Positions 11,985-25,430 are shown, counted from the first letter of the stretch. The stretch is DNA of 64,000 bases from Phallus indusiatus (GCA_027605045.1 JAQFWX010000006.1:186001-250000), one strand, 5' to 3'. Notes: generated by a model from the sequence alone, not told the origin. Translations and numbers: made by a program.

Positions 11985-14330
11985 CCTTCTAAACAAGTTG
12001 GAGGCGGATGCGGAAGCGCGTATGGCCCATGCGCTGTTTTGTTAATTCGTTCCGGGAAGCAACATAGTCAAAGCGTATCGGTATGTCGCGTCTTTTCCCT
12101 TACATTTGTTCGTCTCAATATTATTATTCATTTGTTTGTAGACCGTTTTCCAACATCGTGTAGAAGACTATACAAATACGCGCAAACCGCCTCAGTATTC
12201 GCTTGAGTTGCTAGTGAATGGTTATGTGTCTTTGCTGTTTGGATGAGACACGTAATGCTCTTAGTAATTTGGTTTAAGTCGCGATGCATATCAATGTTCC
12301 TCGTACGAATAGCCGTCACACACCCGTCGGAACCGCGGAGCATAACCGAAGACCCACCTCATTCTACGCTGTTGACTGTTTCACTTGTTCATCAGCATGA
12401 TTCCGTAGAATGAATGAATACGATTGCAACGTTGACAAACCGGGAGACATTACGCTCGCATTCCCGGTCCACACCGAAACCAATTCCTTCCTGGCATCAG
12501 ATGTCGTTGCAAACTACAACAGACTATCGCCCTGTTTCAAACCGCAAAACGCAGGCTTTATCGGGTATTTTGCCAGTGACGACTTTTCAACGATATCTGC
12601 TGGGAGCGCTATCAGTCGCTATCCTTTGCGGCAGATAGCTGGAGAGACGCGGTACCATTTCTGATGTATATCGTTGTCCTCGCTCTCCCTGACTGCGGGC
12701 TTCACTGTCAGCGTGGTTACTTCAAGGAGTTTGCACTTTAGTGAGTAAGGCAAGGCTGACACATCGTCTCGAGTACCTGGAATGCCAGCCCGAAGCAATG
12801 TGAATATGTAGATGATTCAAAACTTTCCGCTGGCGCGGAACTAGTCAGCAACGAATAGACAGAAGACAATCGCTAACACCAAGGCCTAGTATGTATGTTT
12901 GGCTTGTCTTCTTTAGACTTTTACCAACCCAGAACCCCAGATTATCATTTCACTCCAGTCACAGTTAGCTCAGCTGAAAGCGCACAAAGACCTACGCACT
13001 GTACTAGCCTCAGCCGTCAATCGGTAACGTATTTTTGTCATTTTACTCAAATAGGACCTTCGGCTCATTCGTACGTTTCGTTAAAGATACAATCAAGGTC
13101 CAATACAATCGCCAGGTAGAAAAGAGTGTATGATGTTGGCCGGATTGGGCGCATTCTTGTCACTTGATCTCGGATTTAGTAAAGTAATTGAGCACAACAA
13201 TATATCAGGGTCTGTTCTTTTCTCGTATTAGTATTTATATTTGGTGTCTCGAGGATGTCGGTATCATAGAACATACATAACATTCATGTAAACCGCATCC
13301 AGAAGTCAGCGTTTCTGCATTCGGTTCTATAGATTTTGGATGTAGGTGAAAAAGGAGAAATGGTTTAATTGTAGGAAATCATAAAATGAGTCAAAATCTG
13401 CGTCCGAATAGAAGAAAGATGATTAAGAAAGGCTTCCGGGACTAGTTGAGTGACTCGGATAAGTCGGCCATGAATTTATACCTGAAAAGATATCTCCGTT
13501 GAGCGAAATATCGATGTTCTCAACTAATCAAGAAGGACGCTATTGTTCATGAGGACAGAGGGGCCCAATTAGGGACTCAATTGCTTCCGAGAGCGGCGGA
13601 AGATCAGGTCCTTGCTTGATGTATAGGAGATTTAGAATTCATCGGCGGGGTGAGACGTCCGTTGATAATGTGCCGGTTCGACGCGATGGTTGCAGAAGGA
13701 GCACTGGAGGTGGAAAAATAACTAGAGCTTGACGTGGGACTGGACATTGAATCCCTGTAACCGATTGAGGCACCGGACTCGGTTGGAAACGAAGCGCGAT
13801 ACAATGTGTTGATCGAGAAGAGCAGAAAAACGGTAATACAAAATCTGCAGGTTTAAGGGCTTCATATTGTGCAGAGAGGGCTTCGGCGTCACTGGTCGGC
13901 GGGTCGGGTTGCTCTAGTATGTTTGTAAGAGGGATACCGAAAAGGAGCAGGCTTGACAGTTAATGCGGTGAAGAACTCAGGGGACAGGGATGCTACTCTA
14001 TTGGCAAATTCCGGGGACAGTGCTGGCGCTGTGACGAAATCTGGGATGGAAACGGAGCCGTTTCTAGCTGAAGCAGCTCTGACTAAGGCTCGAGGGGTTT
14101 TACAGTTGACGTGGAGGAGAATGACACTACTGAAGCCGTCCTTGCGGACTCCTGTAATGAAGTGGTGGAAGATGCTCTGCTAATGGAGCATTACTAGGAT
14201 AGACCAAAGTCGTAATGGAAGACACAGGAGACGTGGGGATCGGAATATGTCTCGGACGCCATTAAAACTCTCGAATACAGCCTAGATAAAAAGGAGAACC
14301 ATGTCGACTAGCCTCTTCCTTCGCTCTGGA
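11985..14330. repeat. Segmental duplication, paralogous to 59930-61790
   Basis: Colinear similarity runs between the two blocks through several landmarks: the GATGAGACRC region (12243 / 60160), TATTTTGCCAGTGA (12569 / 60534), TTCTGCATTCGGTT (13313 / 61201) and GAGTCAAAATYTG (13387 / 61269). Indels are frequent. Two overlapping frames look locally conserved around 12480-12660 and 60440-60670 (FLASDV, YFASDD, STISAG), but they do not extend into a plausible gene. The R1 repeat is contained at 13200-13330. I call no gene in this stretch. Confidence 0.65.
13200..13330 (-). repeat. Dispersed repeat R1, copy 2
   Basis: This is a minus-strand copy of R1 (GGTCTGTTCTTTTCTCG, then the ATAGAACATACATAACAT region read on the plus strand). 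It lies inside the 11985-14330 duplication and pairs with the copy at 61100-61215. Confidence 0.45.
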
Positions 14331-14879
14331 CGTCCTGCCCGATAGTCCTCATAAGGGTTAAAGGTCTGATATGTGCGTGCCGATTTATTGCGACCGTTCG
14401 GTGTCTTTATAACCATTCTATCAGGTCAATGTCTTGATATCAACACAAAAACCAATAGCAACTGCACTTACTTCATCTTGGACGAGACCCGTGTTCCCGG
14501 GAATCTACGCTCGTACTGTACCTGCGCCTGTATAGTCATACGGCACGTTGCAGTCCGAATTAGACATGAAAGAATAACATTTCTAGGCGAAGTGTAAAAG
14601 TATTAGTTAAACAAGGAAAAATAGAAATGCACTCGGAGAGGAAGAAAGACAGAGGATAGGAGGGGAGAGATCCTGAGGGAATGAAACGTACGGTTTATCC
14701 AAACTGGGTATCGTCACCTATTCCGAGTATGGCGAGACCGTATGCTTTTATTGGGTTTCGTTGAACCAAGTGTAGGACTCGTGTCGTACCAAAGTGATTG
14801 TCCTATTCGGATAAACCATCTATAAACAGGACATCAAACAGAGAATTGGGATGGCGGCGGTAAAGTCATTTATTGTCTA

Positions 14880-15010
14880 TTTGAACGCGGACTCTTGAGG
14901 GCAATTTGCGCGTATACGTATGTTCCGCGGTACAGCGACAGGGACTGTCTTCAATAAACCAAGATAAATGAGCATCTTTGAAACGAATAGGCACCAGCAG
15001 AAGACAAACC
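14880..15010 (+). repeat. Dispersed repeat R1, copy 3
   Basis: This is a plus-strand R1 block: GTATACGTATGTTC, GGTACAGCGACAGG, ATAAATGAGCATCT and CATGATATACG. It is a diverged match to the copies at 24560 and 39850. Confidence 0.45.
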
Positions 15011-15866
15011 CATGATATACGAATGTGCTTGAATACGGTAACACAAAATCAAACATAAAGATGCAACCAAATCGACACAGAAGCGTATGTGAACTACTCT
15101 TCTAACATATTCGGTGGTGTAATTTTGCTGACTGCTGCATCTTGAGGGAAACGTATGATGAATTTGAAGATCCTTTCCAGCTGAAATTAACCAAGACGCG
15201 TTAGGGATATGTCGAACCGCAGGGCGAGCCACCACCGCGGACTGATCCACGGTGACTGAGATATTCTATAGGCTAGGATCCAGTGCTCGGTCCTTGATAG
15301 TGACTGTTAGTAGGACGCATTACGGTGTGGTACAGTGTAACATACCTAACGCATGAAATGCTCGAGTCAGTCCAAGAGTTTCCACCATCATAGTTAACGT
15401 TAAGTATGAGTTTTGCCATGACGTGACTGTAGCGACTTTGCCAAATTAGATTCAACGGCTGCGGCCTTTTCCTCGAATCAGCAACCGCGAGCTCTGGTTT
15501 ATTATAACGAAGAGCTGGAGACCATCCGCGATATATATGGCCATAGTTTATGTGCCAATTTCCTATTTTAAGTAACAGAATGTAATCGGTCGCGACTCGC
15601 GGAGCTGCTTAATCTTCAAGGTTCCCCAAAACATCTGCAAATGATTATCAGTTTATCGCTTGGAATTTATTTTTGTAGAAGGTTCTCCTACGAACATGTT
15701 ATTTTCAATTGCGCGCCCTGTGTCTGAACTTGGATGTGAGGGATTCCGTTGAACTTCTTTAGGGTGCGGACTCTAAATCCCTTGACCACAATCACACATC
15801 TCCATCTCCGGCCTGAGTAGACTGCACCGGCCTTAACCAATGAAGATTGTGCGAAAAATAAAGAAG

Positions 15867-15898
15867 GGGCAACAAGGCAACAAGGCAACAAGGCAACA
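15867..15898 (+). repeat. Microsatellite (GGCAACAA)x4
   Basis: Four perfect tandem 8-bp units lie about 125 bp before the first exon of NLR C. They are outside any coding exon. Confidence 0.85.
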
Positions 15899-16022
15899 AA
15901 TGCTGAAAGTTGAGAATTAAGGTGCCATAAAGCGCAGCTTTCCACAAATCCTGATTGTGGTGCTCAGTATACTCAGTGCTCTCGCCTCGTAACTTGCGAG
16001 TCCTTATCGATGGTATTTTGTC

Positions 16023-19000
16023 ATGACTCTTTCGGCGGAGGGCATAAAGATATCTGGTAACTACGCATTCAAATTTTGATTTATCTCCTTTCTGATTCCT
16101 CTTGAATAAAAAGATGTTCGCTTGACCAGTCCCCCGCCCTCGTGGAAAGATGATAAACTCGAAATAGAAATTAAGTATGACAACGAAACGACAACCAATA
16201 CACAAAGCGCAGTCGGGAAACGGGATAAAGACAACAAATGCATGATCTGGAATGAGCCCTTTATTTTGTATGTGGTATTATGATCTTTCGACTCTCATCT
16301 TACGTTTGTGATTTAGGGCCGGTGATATTGCTGACGACACTCGTTTGACATTTACTGTCCAGAAGAAGCGAGTTTTAAAGAACACCACATTCGGCTCGTG
16401 CGAATGCCAGGCCATTGACCTGCTCAAACAACAAGGCGATTCTGGTTTGTTATTTTACTGAAAATGCTGTCGTTAATCCTATATCTATATCATTTTTAAG
16501 GTCTATGTAAATTGGACGTCGTTGGAGAATGTCAATTAACATTCAACATCGAAAAAATATCTAAACTTGACGTCGTCTCGGGAGCAATTGAAAAAGCATC
16601 AATAAGATTAGGAAATTTATCGATTTCAAAGGCCCCAGCCGGGGTTGCTAATGCTATCAATTCTGTGGCAGAAGTCTATAATGATAATGAGGAGACCTGG
16701 ATGTCATTTCTCGAGACATTCCAGACTTTTATGAAAGTGATGGATAGTGTTTCTGAGGTAGTTTCGTCAGCAAAGTATACCTTAATCCTGTTCTCAAGAT
16801 TTTCTAGGTAAACATATATGTTCAGGTGGCATGGAGTGTTCTATCCATTATCCCTAAGGTAAACGCACAAGGCGCTTTTTTTCTCTTTGACACACATAGA
16901 TTCATATTTTGCAAGACTATTATTGCGAAGAAGAACCGTGATGACAAAGTCAGACAGTTATACGAAAAACTGAAGGATGTTTACGAATACATTATGGACG
17001 CGGAACGACTTTGGCAGCTTACTGCGACCCAGTCTACAGACAGCTTGAGGCCTACGACCCGCTGGTCTACGATGATTTCCACGCTGTGTCAACAAACCAT
17101 TGAATGTGCACGTTTTATCGGAGCGTATGGTACCGAGAATACAGGTTGTGTCTTTTCTCGCGCAAATCATGTCATCGTACAATCAAGTCTGATGTTTGAA
17201 AACTCTTAGCCAAGAACATAGTCAAGGCAATTGGTGGGAGCGTTGATGCCAAAATTCAAGCTTTCAACGACAAACTTGATCACCTCATGAAGGTGATGAC
17301 GGATTCGGTCACCCTTGAGACGGGTATTATAACACTTCGTGTCACCGAAAAAATCGTTGAACAAGGTATGTGAATCATCTTAAAGTTACGTTTTCATTGA
17401 TTCATGATCTTGTTTTATAAGTTGAGCTTACATTGCTCGGAGAAATACCCTATGATTCTAGCTCTGGGTATTTCCCAGATAAAGAATGTTTACCGGGGAC
17501 TCGTCAAAGGCTGATCAGTGAGATATTTGAATGGGCCAATAACGACTCATCGACGCAAATATTCGTGCTTAGCGGACCAGCGGGAATAGGGAAGTCAGCA
17601 ATAGCACATACCATCGCTAAAATGTTCCAAAAACAGAATCGACTTGGGTCCATGTTCTGTTTCAATCGAAGCTACGCTGACAGATGCAACCGTCTCTTCA
17701 GCACTATATCCCGCGACCTGGCTGACGGCGACATCGTGTGGCGAAAAGAATTGGTGAATGTGATCAGCAACAGCTCTGCAGTTCGGAAGAAGGAGGATGT
17801 CAAAACGCAATTTGACGAGCTCATTATCAAGCCCTCTAAAAACGTGGCAACTATTGGACCTGTGATTATCGTCGTGGACGCTTTGGACGAAAGTGGAGAT
17901 CGTAATGAACGGAAGAACGTCCTGAATATCCTCCTCAAAAGATGGATCGAGCTTCCAAAAAATTATCGTTTGATTGTTACCACTCGTCCAGAACAAGACA
18001 TTGAGCTTCAGTGCCAAGATGCCAATGTTCAATGTATACGGATGGGCGGTATTGACGCAAAGGAAACAATTTCCGATATCCAAGCCTATGTCACCCATTG
18101 CCTTGCGCCGATATCGTCAACCTTGGACGAGATAAGCCGAGATTGGAGCAGCATACTAGCCGAACGCGCCGGGGGGTTTTTCCAGTGGGCTCAAACTGTT
18201 TGCCAATTCATTGATCCAAACATTAGGCATCCACGGATAATAAAGAATAGATGGAAAACTTGTATCTCAAGCTCTTCTTTGTCTTTATACGGACTATATC
18301 GTCAAATTATCTCAAATCAGTCGGAAGCTAAGGACGATGACTTTGTCGAGGACTTCAAGACGATCGTAGGCGCGATTATAACTGCGCGGGAACCCTTGTC
18401 GATAAATGCGCTACAAAATATTTTTGTTGATATTGAAGATATTGACTCATTACTCGCCCCATTCGGTTCCTTCTTTGTTGGAGTTCATGACCTATCGACC
18501 CCTGTGCGGCCTGTTCACACCTCTTTATTCGACTTTTTCATCTCCAAAAACAGCGCTGAAGAGTATTATATCGACACGTCAGACCAAAGCTTGATGACGC
18601 TTGGTTGTCTCAATGTGATGGACCGGATGCTCTGTTTTAATATCTGTCAGTTCGAGACATCACACGTACGAAATGAAGAGGTGTTCAATTTCAAAGCACG
18701 TGTCGAAAAAGCCATCCCGTTACACTTATCATATTCATGTCGTTTTTGGTCCTTCCATCTCCAGTCGTCAGCTCATAGCGAGGAACTCGTTCGTGAAATC
18801 CGAAGATTGATGGACGATAATCTATTGTGTTATTTTGAGGCGCTCAGTTTATTAGGAGCGGTCGAGCGTGGTCGGGTAACAATGCGAGAAATAGAGAACT
18901 GGTGTAAAGTGGTGATCCTTTACTTGTTGCATATTCTATGGCTGAGTCAAGTGGATAGGATGCAGATCGCGGCCTGGCTGAGGATGCAATGGATGCATGG

Positions 19001-21446
19001 TGGTTCGGTGTTGATTTTGGAGACGCGATGGAGGAGAGCACGCCACATGTTTATCTTTCTGCGCTTGCTTTTACCCCTCGCGATTCATTCGTATCCCGAA
19101 AGTATCTCTCGAGATATCCCGGGCTCCTCACCTTTGATATCGGTCAACCCGTCGGTTCTTCACGCAAAACCGGATTCACGTACAAAAATCCCTACATGGG
19201 ATTTGCCTTTTCTCCGAACGGCAGATATTACGCAGCTGGATCTCGTTCCACTCTTTCTGTGTGGAACTACGTAACAGGAGAGAACGAGGTCATTCATGAA
19301 GATAACCGAATTGGGAAAAAATGCAGTATCGTGTTCTCCTCTGATGATGAATCGGTTTACTATTGTGGTTGGAACGGCAATATCCTAGTATTAGAAATGG
19401 GGACAAAGGAAACAAGCATGGAGAGTTATAGGGAGATAGCTGGTGCTGACTGTGAATTCTGCACAATATCTTCAGACGGGTGCTTTATAATATTGGTGAT
19501 CGATAAGGAAACACTATTATGTGATCGAAAACGTCGTCGGGTCGTTAAACGCTTCCAGGGGTGGTATTCTAATCCCGCGATTTCTCCCAGCGGAGACTGG
19601 ATCGCTCTCTTTCGCCACGCGATTTCTCCTAAAGGAGACTGGCTTGGTGACTATCATCGTCACTCCGCAAAGCAACTGTATATATGGAACACTAGAAAAC
19701 AAACGCAGCATGTTGTGCCCTGCGATCTACGAGTGCATGAGAGTGTCGTAGTACCCCCTCATTTTCCTGAGAAATTGGCACTCAGTGACAGCTACGTTGC
19801 TTTTCAAATGAATGTCACTACGTTAGAGATCTGGGATGTACGAACAAACACCAAAGTCATTCAAATTCGACACAAGAAGCGTATCTTTGACTTCTGCCTT
19901 TCCCCTGATGATCAATATATCCTTGTTATCTCCTACGGAATGTTCTCGATTCAAAGGGTGTCTACGGGAGAATTAATCAGTCGATCCTATAAAGACAATC
20001 TCATCCGTTGCTTAGGATTCTCATATGATTCCAAATCAGTTGGGTTGTCCCCCAACAATGGCTCACTTGCAGTTCAACAATGGGATGAATCCATAGAACA
20101 GAGTCACACCGATTCTGAGGACGTGGACCCAATTTGGCTACGGGGTTCATATCTCATTCTTCGGTACAACATTCACAAAGAGTATCATCTTCAAATCTCG
20201 GATATTACAACAACGAACACAATTATCTTTGAAACTGAACTCGAAGGCGACTTCGGACCCGTTAGTGTTTTTCCTGACGAGGAAAACGTGCGTGTTGCAT
20301 ACGTCAGTAGCAACGGACTCTGTCTCTGGGACGATAAAGAAGGCGAAATCATTGTAGATGGATCAGTCCGTTCAATGATCGCACTTGTGTGTTCAGGCAG
20401 CTATCTTATTTATGGGCAAAAAAACACCATTACAATATGGGATAGTTGTACCCGCAAATTGGTTCGAGGTCCGATAGACTTGCCGTATGAACTGAAATCC
20501 CTTCTCTCCGTGCGAAGTACCAAGTTTATTGTCATTTATGGCGGTAAAGCGGAAGTTTGGGATTGCGAATCGGGTGACAGGTTAGGAGAAACATTTACAT
20601 TCAAATTAGAGTATCGCTACTCAATTGTTTCTGCTAACGGAGAACATTTCATATTCATGTCAAAGAACGGTGTCGATATATTGGATCTAACGGGAGCAAG
20701 AGTGAGCTCAATTCCATTCCCGTACCGTAATTCTGACAGGCAATTATCCCTTGATGGGAGATATATGTCGTGGATTGATGACGGCGAAATCAAACTATTC
20801 GATATGGACACCGAAACATTACTCACTATCCCATCGTTAGATCGACCAGTCTGGCGTGTTTGGCTCTCCGATGACTCAAAACGTATTATGATAGCGTACG
20901 GTGGGGATTTTTGGGAGCCCGAGTTCTTAGATATCTGGGACATACAATCTAAACATATGATCATCAAGGCAATCCCATGCCAGTCCCCTGGAGTAACAGG
21001 ACATCTGATTTTGAACAAGAGGCGTCTGGTTGTATCGGTTGATCAGTGTTATGTCTGGGACTTGGATACGTATGAGGTGATGTCTGCTCTGTACAATAAT
21101 ACTCCCCTAGTCGCCTCCGGAATTGAAAGGTAAGTTTCGTACCACTAATACTTAACATGATTCACTGAGAGAGACACTCAGAACATCGATGCCATTCAAG
21201 ACGGAGGCATTGGATTACGCATTAATGGCCTGGAAAAAGGCTTCGCTTCCCAGTTTTGCTAAGATGCATCAGGGTTGGGTCCTTGGTTTGCAAGGCGAGC
21301 TTTTGTTTTGGGTTCCACAAAAGATGAGAAAGCAGTTATGGCTTCCATGCGTGATGCATATGCCATATCGAAAGATCCTGAAACCCAATTTCATCAATTT
21401 CGTACATGGTTCTGACTGGACAAAATGTGAATCCGGAAATAGCTAA
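16023..21446 (+). CDS. NLR copy C: intact 1643-aa C2-like / helical / NACHT / WD40 receptor
   Basis: Ten exons: 16023-16056, 16114-16267, 16317-16444, 16501-16757, 16808-16858, 16916-17144, 17210-17365, 17422-18908, 18959-21129 and 21182-21446. Phases close and the sum is 1644 codons including TAA. The start ATG (MTLSAEGIKIS) aligns with starts in B and F. Residues 1-about 105 form a C2-like domain (LSAEGIKISD, MIWNEPFIL). Residues about 106-336 are helical, with VQVAWSVLSIIPK. NACHT spans about 340-800: Walker A GPAGIGKS (388-395), Walker B VIIVVDALDES (about 484-494), sensor TTRPEQD and lid FFQWAQTVCQF. WD40-like blades fill 832-1555 (LSVWNYVTGE, TIWDSC, LDIWDIQS), followed by the NFVHGSDWTKC tail. 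In this family NACHT oligomerises on activation; the ligand is unknown. A 14-residue internal duplication lies at 19576-19642. The NACHT-WD40 intron has a weak donor (GTGGTG at 18909). Confidence 0.88.
19576..19659 (+). repeat. In-frame 42-bp duplication within the WD40 exon of C
   Basis: CGCGATTTCTCCCAGCGGAG at 19576 recurs as CGCGATTTCTCCTAAAGGAG at 19618, a spacing of 42 bp or 14 residues. The peptide reads AISPSGDWIALFRH and then AISPKGDWLGDYHRH. Copies B, D and E have only one such unit at the matching place (for example AISPSGNWIADPH in E). Confidence 0.8.
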
Positions 21447-21639
21447 AGTTTGAAAAATTATGTATAAATAATCGGATACCTGTCATAGTGCTAGAATTTT
21501 TTACACGTCTGTGTCGAACATTAAAATCTTCAAAGTTGAAAAAAAGCATATTATTCCAGCTTCAAAGTGGTACTCGGGATCTGAAAGCACGTTCGGAGTC
21601 CATGACGTACGCGGCAGGTGACGCGAAAACGTTTAGCGA

Positions 21640-22760
21640 TGCAAATATCTTTACTCAAATGTTTTTCTTTTCGTAGATCACTTTATTGAAGAGCTTTCGG
21701 CTCTGAGAAAGTCAAAAGACAAACGAAGAATCAAAGAACCTACCCATTCTTGTTGTTTTGGTAAGGCATTCTAAGATTTGCAGCGAGGAAAAACATAAAC
21801 TCTCCGTTTGTATCTATTTGCGATTTGCGTATAATGTTTACTGAAATATAACATACTAGGCTTCTGCTGTAGATTTTATCAATCTCGACTGCTAGGCCGC
21901 AGACCGCGCGATCTAGAAGACTTTAAAAAGAGTAGATGCAGGAAATGGTCGGTAGAGAGAAATTGTGTGAAGTATAAATCAATGATGAAGATATCACTTA
22001 GATTGAGACATCTTTGCTTGATTGTTGGTGCAAGATTTGTTGACAACGGTTATAACCTGAGAAAGCAAACATGAAAGGCATTTTCTTGTTATGGAGGAGG
22101 CGCGGTAGGATCTTTAGCAGAGGCGATGGTAGATGAGGAGAATGGTAAGGCTTACGGATGTGTTCACTCTGTTTGAGAAGGTTATTCATGTTGGCTTGGT
22201 TTCAAAGCTCGCCCTGGTTCAATATCTCCATATGGAACTATATACAGCCTGCCAGGTCCGCGACTAGAGAGCGTACAACGTCCGCATCTGTTAGCTATGG
22301 ACCAACAGCGAGCAAAGTTGGGAATTATAATCAAAGCGCGAACCCCTCTGCTGCAAAGTCTAAAAGTCCAACACTCCTATTATACCGGTACCGCCGGTAT
22401 CATCAGTGATGTCGCTGTGTGCTAAAATCTGGAGTGTTCCGTTGTCAAGTCTGCCCAGACCGGTGTATATTACAAGGTATGGACCGGGCAATGGACATGC
22501 CGGGCAGCGTCTCGTATCGTCTTTCCTCGACTACCGTCGGTATCTCTGTTCAACAAGTAGTCAATAAGCGGAGCTCTGTCAACCCTCGGCCCAGCGCTGG
22601 CAACCCTGTACAAGATACAACAAGCACACTGTCAGTTCCGTCTTCTTCATCTTTCTTTTTATCGTACGCCGAAGAGATTCTCGGACTAGTAGATGAAGCA
22701 CATGAGGGAAGAAGTTGGTCGTTACTGTTACCACTCATCAACGTATCGACATTTACCAAC
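21640..22760. repeat. Segmental duplication, paralogous to 55400-56330
   Basis: Shared landmarks are RAGAATCAAAGAACCTA (21727 / 55469), GAGACATCTTTGCTTGAT (22005 / 55579) and ATGGACCAACAGCGA (22299 / 55877). Parts look once-coding on the plus strand (RRIKEP; KLALVQYLH versus QLVLNQYLH), but this copy has stops and frame changes. No protein family could be named. Confidence 0.6.
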
Positions 22761-23339
22761 ATCTTTCTTCACAAGCTCAACTAGAGCAAATCTCGTTCCG
22801 GTTCTGAAACCACAAACATCTGTGGGTAGTTGTAATTCTCTGTTTGTATAGAGCCTTTTCTCAGCAGATCGACACACTATGTAGGTGATCGATTTTCATG
22901 TTGCATGGTCAGTTCCGATTCCTTGAAGCTTTCTCAAGATAACGTTCCGGCTCACATTCTTGGCTTTTGATTCTATCCAGATGTGGATCTTGTCTTTTTT
23001 ATAGTTCTGACTTTTGAGCAGCTTTCGAATCAATACCCGGATGTCAATTTCCTACGATGCCACGTCGATAATGTTGGCAGACATTTCGAGAGAATACACT
23101 AGTGGAACGGCTATGCGAGTGTACGACATATGTAGTTTATTTTGGGTCGTCTTTACTCATTCGATCTTTTTGTTCATATTTTTAGTCAGGCCTACATTTG
23201 TGTTTCTGAAGGGGTCTACGAGATTTTTATCGAACAAGAGACGCCGACGCAAGGTGAAATTGTGCTCTTTTTGTCCCATGAGTAATACTGAATCTACTCC
23301 CATTTCTTCACAATCGGAACACAAAATCAACTATCAGGG

Positions 23340-25430
23340 CTAAATGCAACTACCGAAAGCGCAACCGCGTCCTCGGGTAGGCTCATCTTCGATTTCATCG
23401 GCGACCGTAGCATCATCGAACCATCTCCACAAAAACTCTTCAGCCCTCATAACCGATTCGGGCTGTCAATGCAGTATTGGTGGGTACATTTTGGCGTGCT
23501 ATCTGCCGTCTTTGTAGAACTGTTCACGCGAGAATGTATGTATGTACACGATGGACCTTGTGTGTAGATACATACATTACTTGCTCCCAGGTTCTCGTTC
23601 ATCTGCCGTCGGCTTTTATCACTCGGGATTCGGGGTGGGGCTACTAACCATCAATATTGGCAGAACTGAAGCTTTGACGGTACATTCACGAGGCAAATAC
23701 TATGTACTATCTCAACTTTTGAAGTTACCTCCTCCCACTTCCATCGCCTCAAATCTAAATAGACTTTACATAAAACATCTGAACAAATAGAGTAATAAAA
23801 AGATTTTCACCTGCGTTTTTAGCTGCGAGCTCCACAATCCGGAGATGGGGACGCTCGGACCATTACTCTTGTGAAGTGGTTTACATGTATACCAAGAGCT
23901 CAGATCATCTGCATAAGCGGGCCAATCTTTGGGTGGTCGAGCAATATAAGTTTGGGCTTCTTCGCAAATCGACGTTATACTGACTGAAGTGGAACAGACT
24001 TGCTGACGGAACGTGGGATCAGGACAACAGGAAGATATATTATAATGTTGGTGTCTATGCGAGGAGAAGAATCGGATCCAGCTCTTGAATTTGTGGCGTC
24101 CCGGGTCTAAATTAAGGATACAGCCACGACCACCATCAGACATCGTTCGAGGACCTGTGGAAAGCCACAGCCGGTAGAATTTTTGACCAGATTTACATTC
24201 TGCGATTTGAAAACGTGTGCTAGTATGCAGTGATAGTTCAAGGTGACATCTGCGGCCAGGAAGTTTCAGTGAGAGAGATAGGTCGCAGAGCTGGAGAAGT
24301 GAGAGTAACAAGCTTGGTATTTTTACCAATTTCGCTAAATGATGGGATTGCATCCTTATTTTAGTTTTGCTGAAAGAAGAAGCAATTTCAGATTGACGGA
24401 AGAATTGCGGTTGTACAGGCGGCTTTTGATAGTCTTCGTTTACCATCTACAAACAGGGCGTTGACAAAACTTGGCAAATGGCAGTACAACGCTGGTGCCC
24501 ATCTTAAGGGTTAAACGAAGGGTACCGTGTATCTTGCGGTATGGTCATTCGTTGACAATCCGAAGGGCAGCTTTTGAGGCGGTTTGCTCATGCGTATATT
24601 CTGCTGTACAGCGACAGCGAAACGTCTTTGGATGATTATATATAAATGAGTATCTCTGGGAGGAATAAGTACAAAAAAGAAATGATATACCGCTGTTTGC
24701 ACTAACTCAAGATGAGAAGTGCGCCTTAATCGGCAAAACATCGTGCAGCATTCGGCGACACAACCCTGATTGGCGTATGGTGAACCGTATGATAGATCTG
24801 AAAGACTCTCATTGATTAAAACATGGCACGATTGCAACGAGTCAAAGTGAAAGGCACTCCACCAGCCTACCGTGACTACGGCCAACGCTAAGTCGGACTT
24901 AGTTCCGCACCTCGGGGTAATAATTGGTGTTATTTTCCGATACTTGATGAATTAACTTGAAATTTTCCGTAAGACGACAACGTGTCTGATTTAATGTGAG
25001 AGATTAGGATTGTGTGGAAACATTTGTGGCGGGTACGGACTCTGAATCCAGAAATTTAGAAGTCGGCGTGGCCTCCAACACGCGTATAGAGGGTTGTATT
25101 GCATAAAAGAACCGATGAAGATTTGGTGGAAATAAACAAGAGAACGATTACAAGCTGAGGTTGATCTGATCCAAGATGCTCTGACGCGTCTTCCCAAATC
25201 TTGATCGCGGCAGCGTGCAGTGTTCACTCCATGCCTCTTATTGCCCTGTATCGTCATACGGAACGTTATGGTCCAGATCAGACATGAAGTAACAACGTCC
25301 TTCTAAACGAAACTGTAGAGAAGCATTCGTTGAGCGATGAAGAAAAGATGTGCATGAAGAGAGGAAGAGAGGGAATAACTGACAGAGAGAGTACCGCTTG
25401 AGATTTACCGGGTCCGAATGATTCCAAGTT
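23340..25430. repeat. Segmental duplication, paralogous to 38570-40450
   Basis: The two blocks are colinear over about 2 kb: GGCTCATCTTCGATTT (23380 / 38700), GAGCAATATAAGYTTG (23939 / 39210), CATTCTGCGATTTGAAAACG (24196 / 39478) and GATATACCGCTGT (24684 / 39957). A minus-strand frame at 23766-24446 is open, but its counterpart at 38984-39743 is split between frames. A one-base difference near 24060 / 39338 shifts one frame. I therefore do not call a gene. R1 copies sit at 24560-24740 and 39850-40000. Confidence 0.65.
24560..24740 (+). repeat. Dispersed repeat R1, copy 4
   Basis: This is the clearest R1 copy: GAGGCGGTTTGCTCATGCGT, CTGCTGTACAGCGACAGCGA, ATAAATGAGTATCTCTGGGA and GATATACCGCTGTTTGCAC. 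It is almost the same as the copy at 39850-40000. Confidence 0.55.

Larger units (their letters stand above)
14331..16022. other. Upstream region of NLR C, no gene seen
   Basis: About 14420-14640 resembles 2230-2420. An R1 copy lies at 14880-15010. The segment 15867-15898 is four tandem copies of the 8-mer GGCAACAA. Open frames here are short and unsupported. I could not assign a TATA box or a transcription start for gene C. Confidence 0.45.

Noticed and set aside
17595..18098. Long minus-strand frame opposite the NACHT exon of C (similar ones at 30356-30883, 49711-50013 and 58670-59137)
   Set aside because: These are shadows of the strongly coding NACHT exon; they recur at the same place in each copy because the sense strand is conserved.
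20617..21018. Minus-strand frame opposite the WD40 exon of C (also 51051-51461 and 33298-33603)
   Set aside because: Antisense shadow of the WD40 coding exon, with no splice or domain support.
23766..24446. 226-codon minus-strand ORF
   Set aside because: It lies in a segmental duplication whose other copy (38984-39743) is split between frames by a one-base difference. No domain is recognised and composition is not clearly coding.
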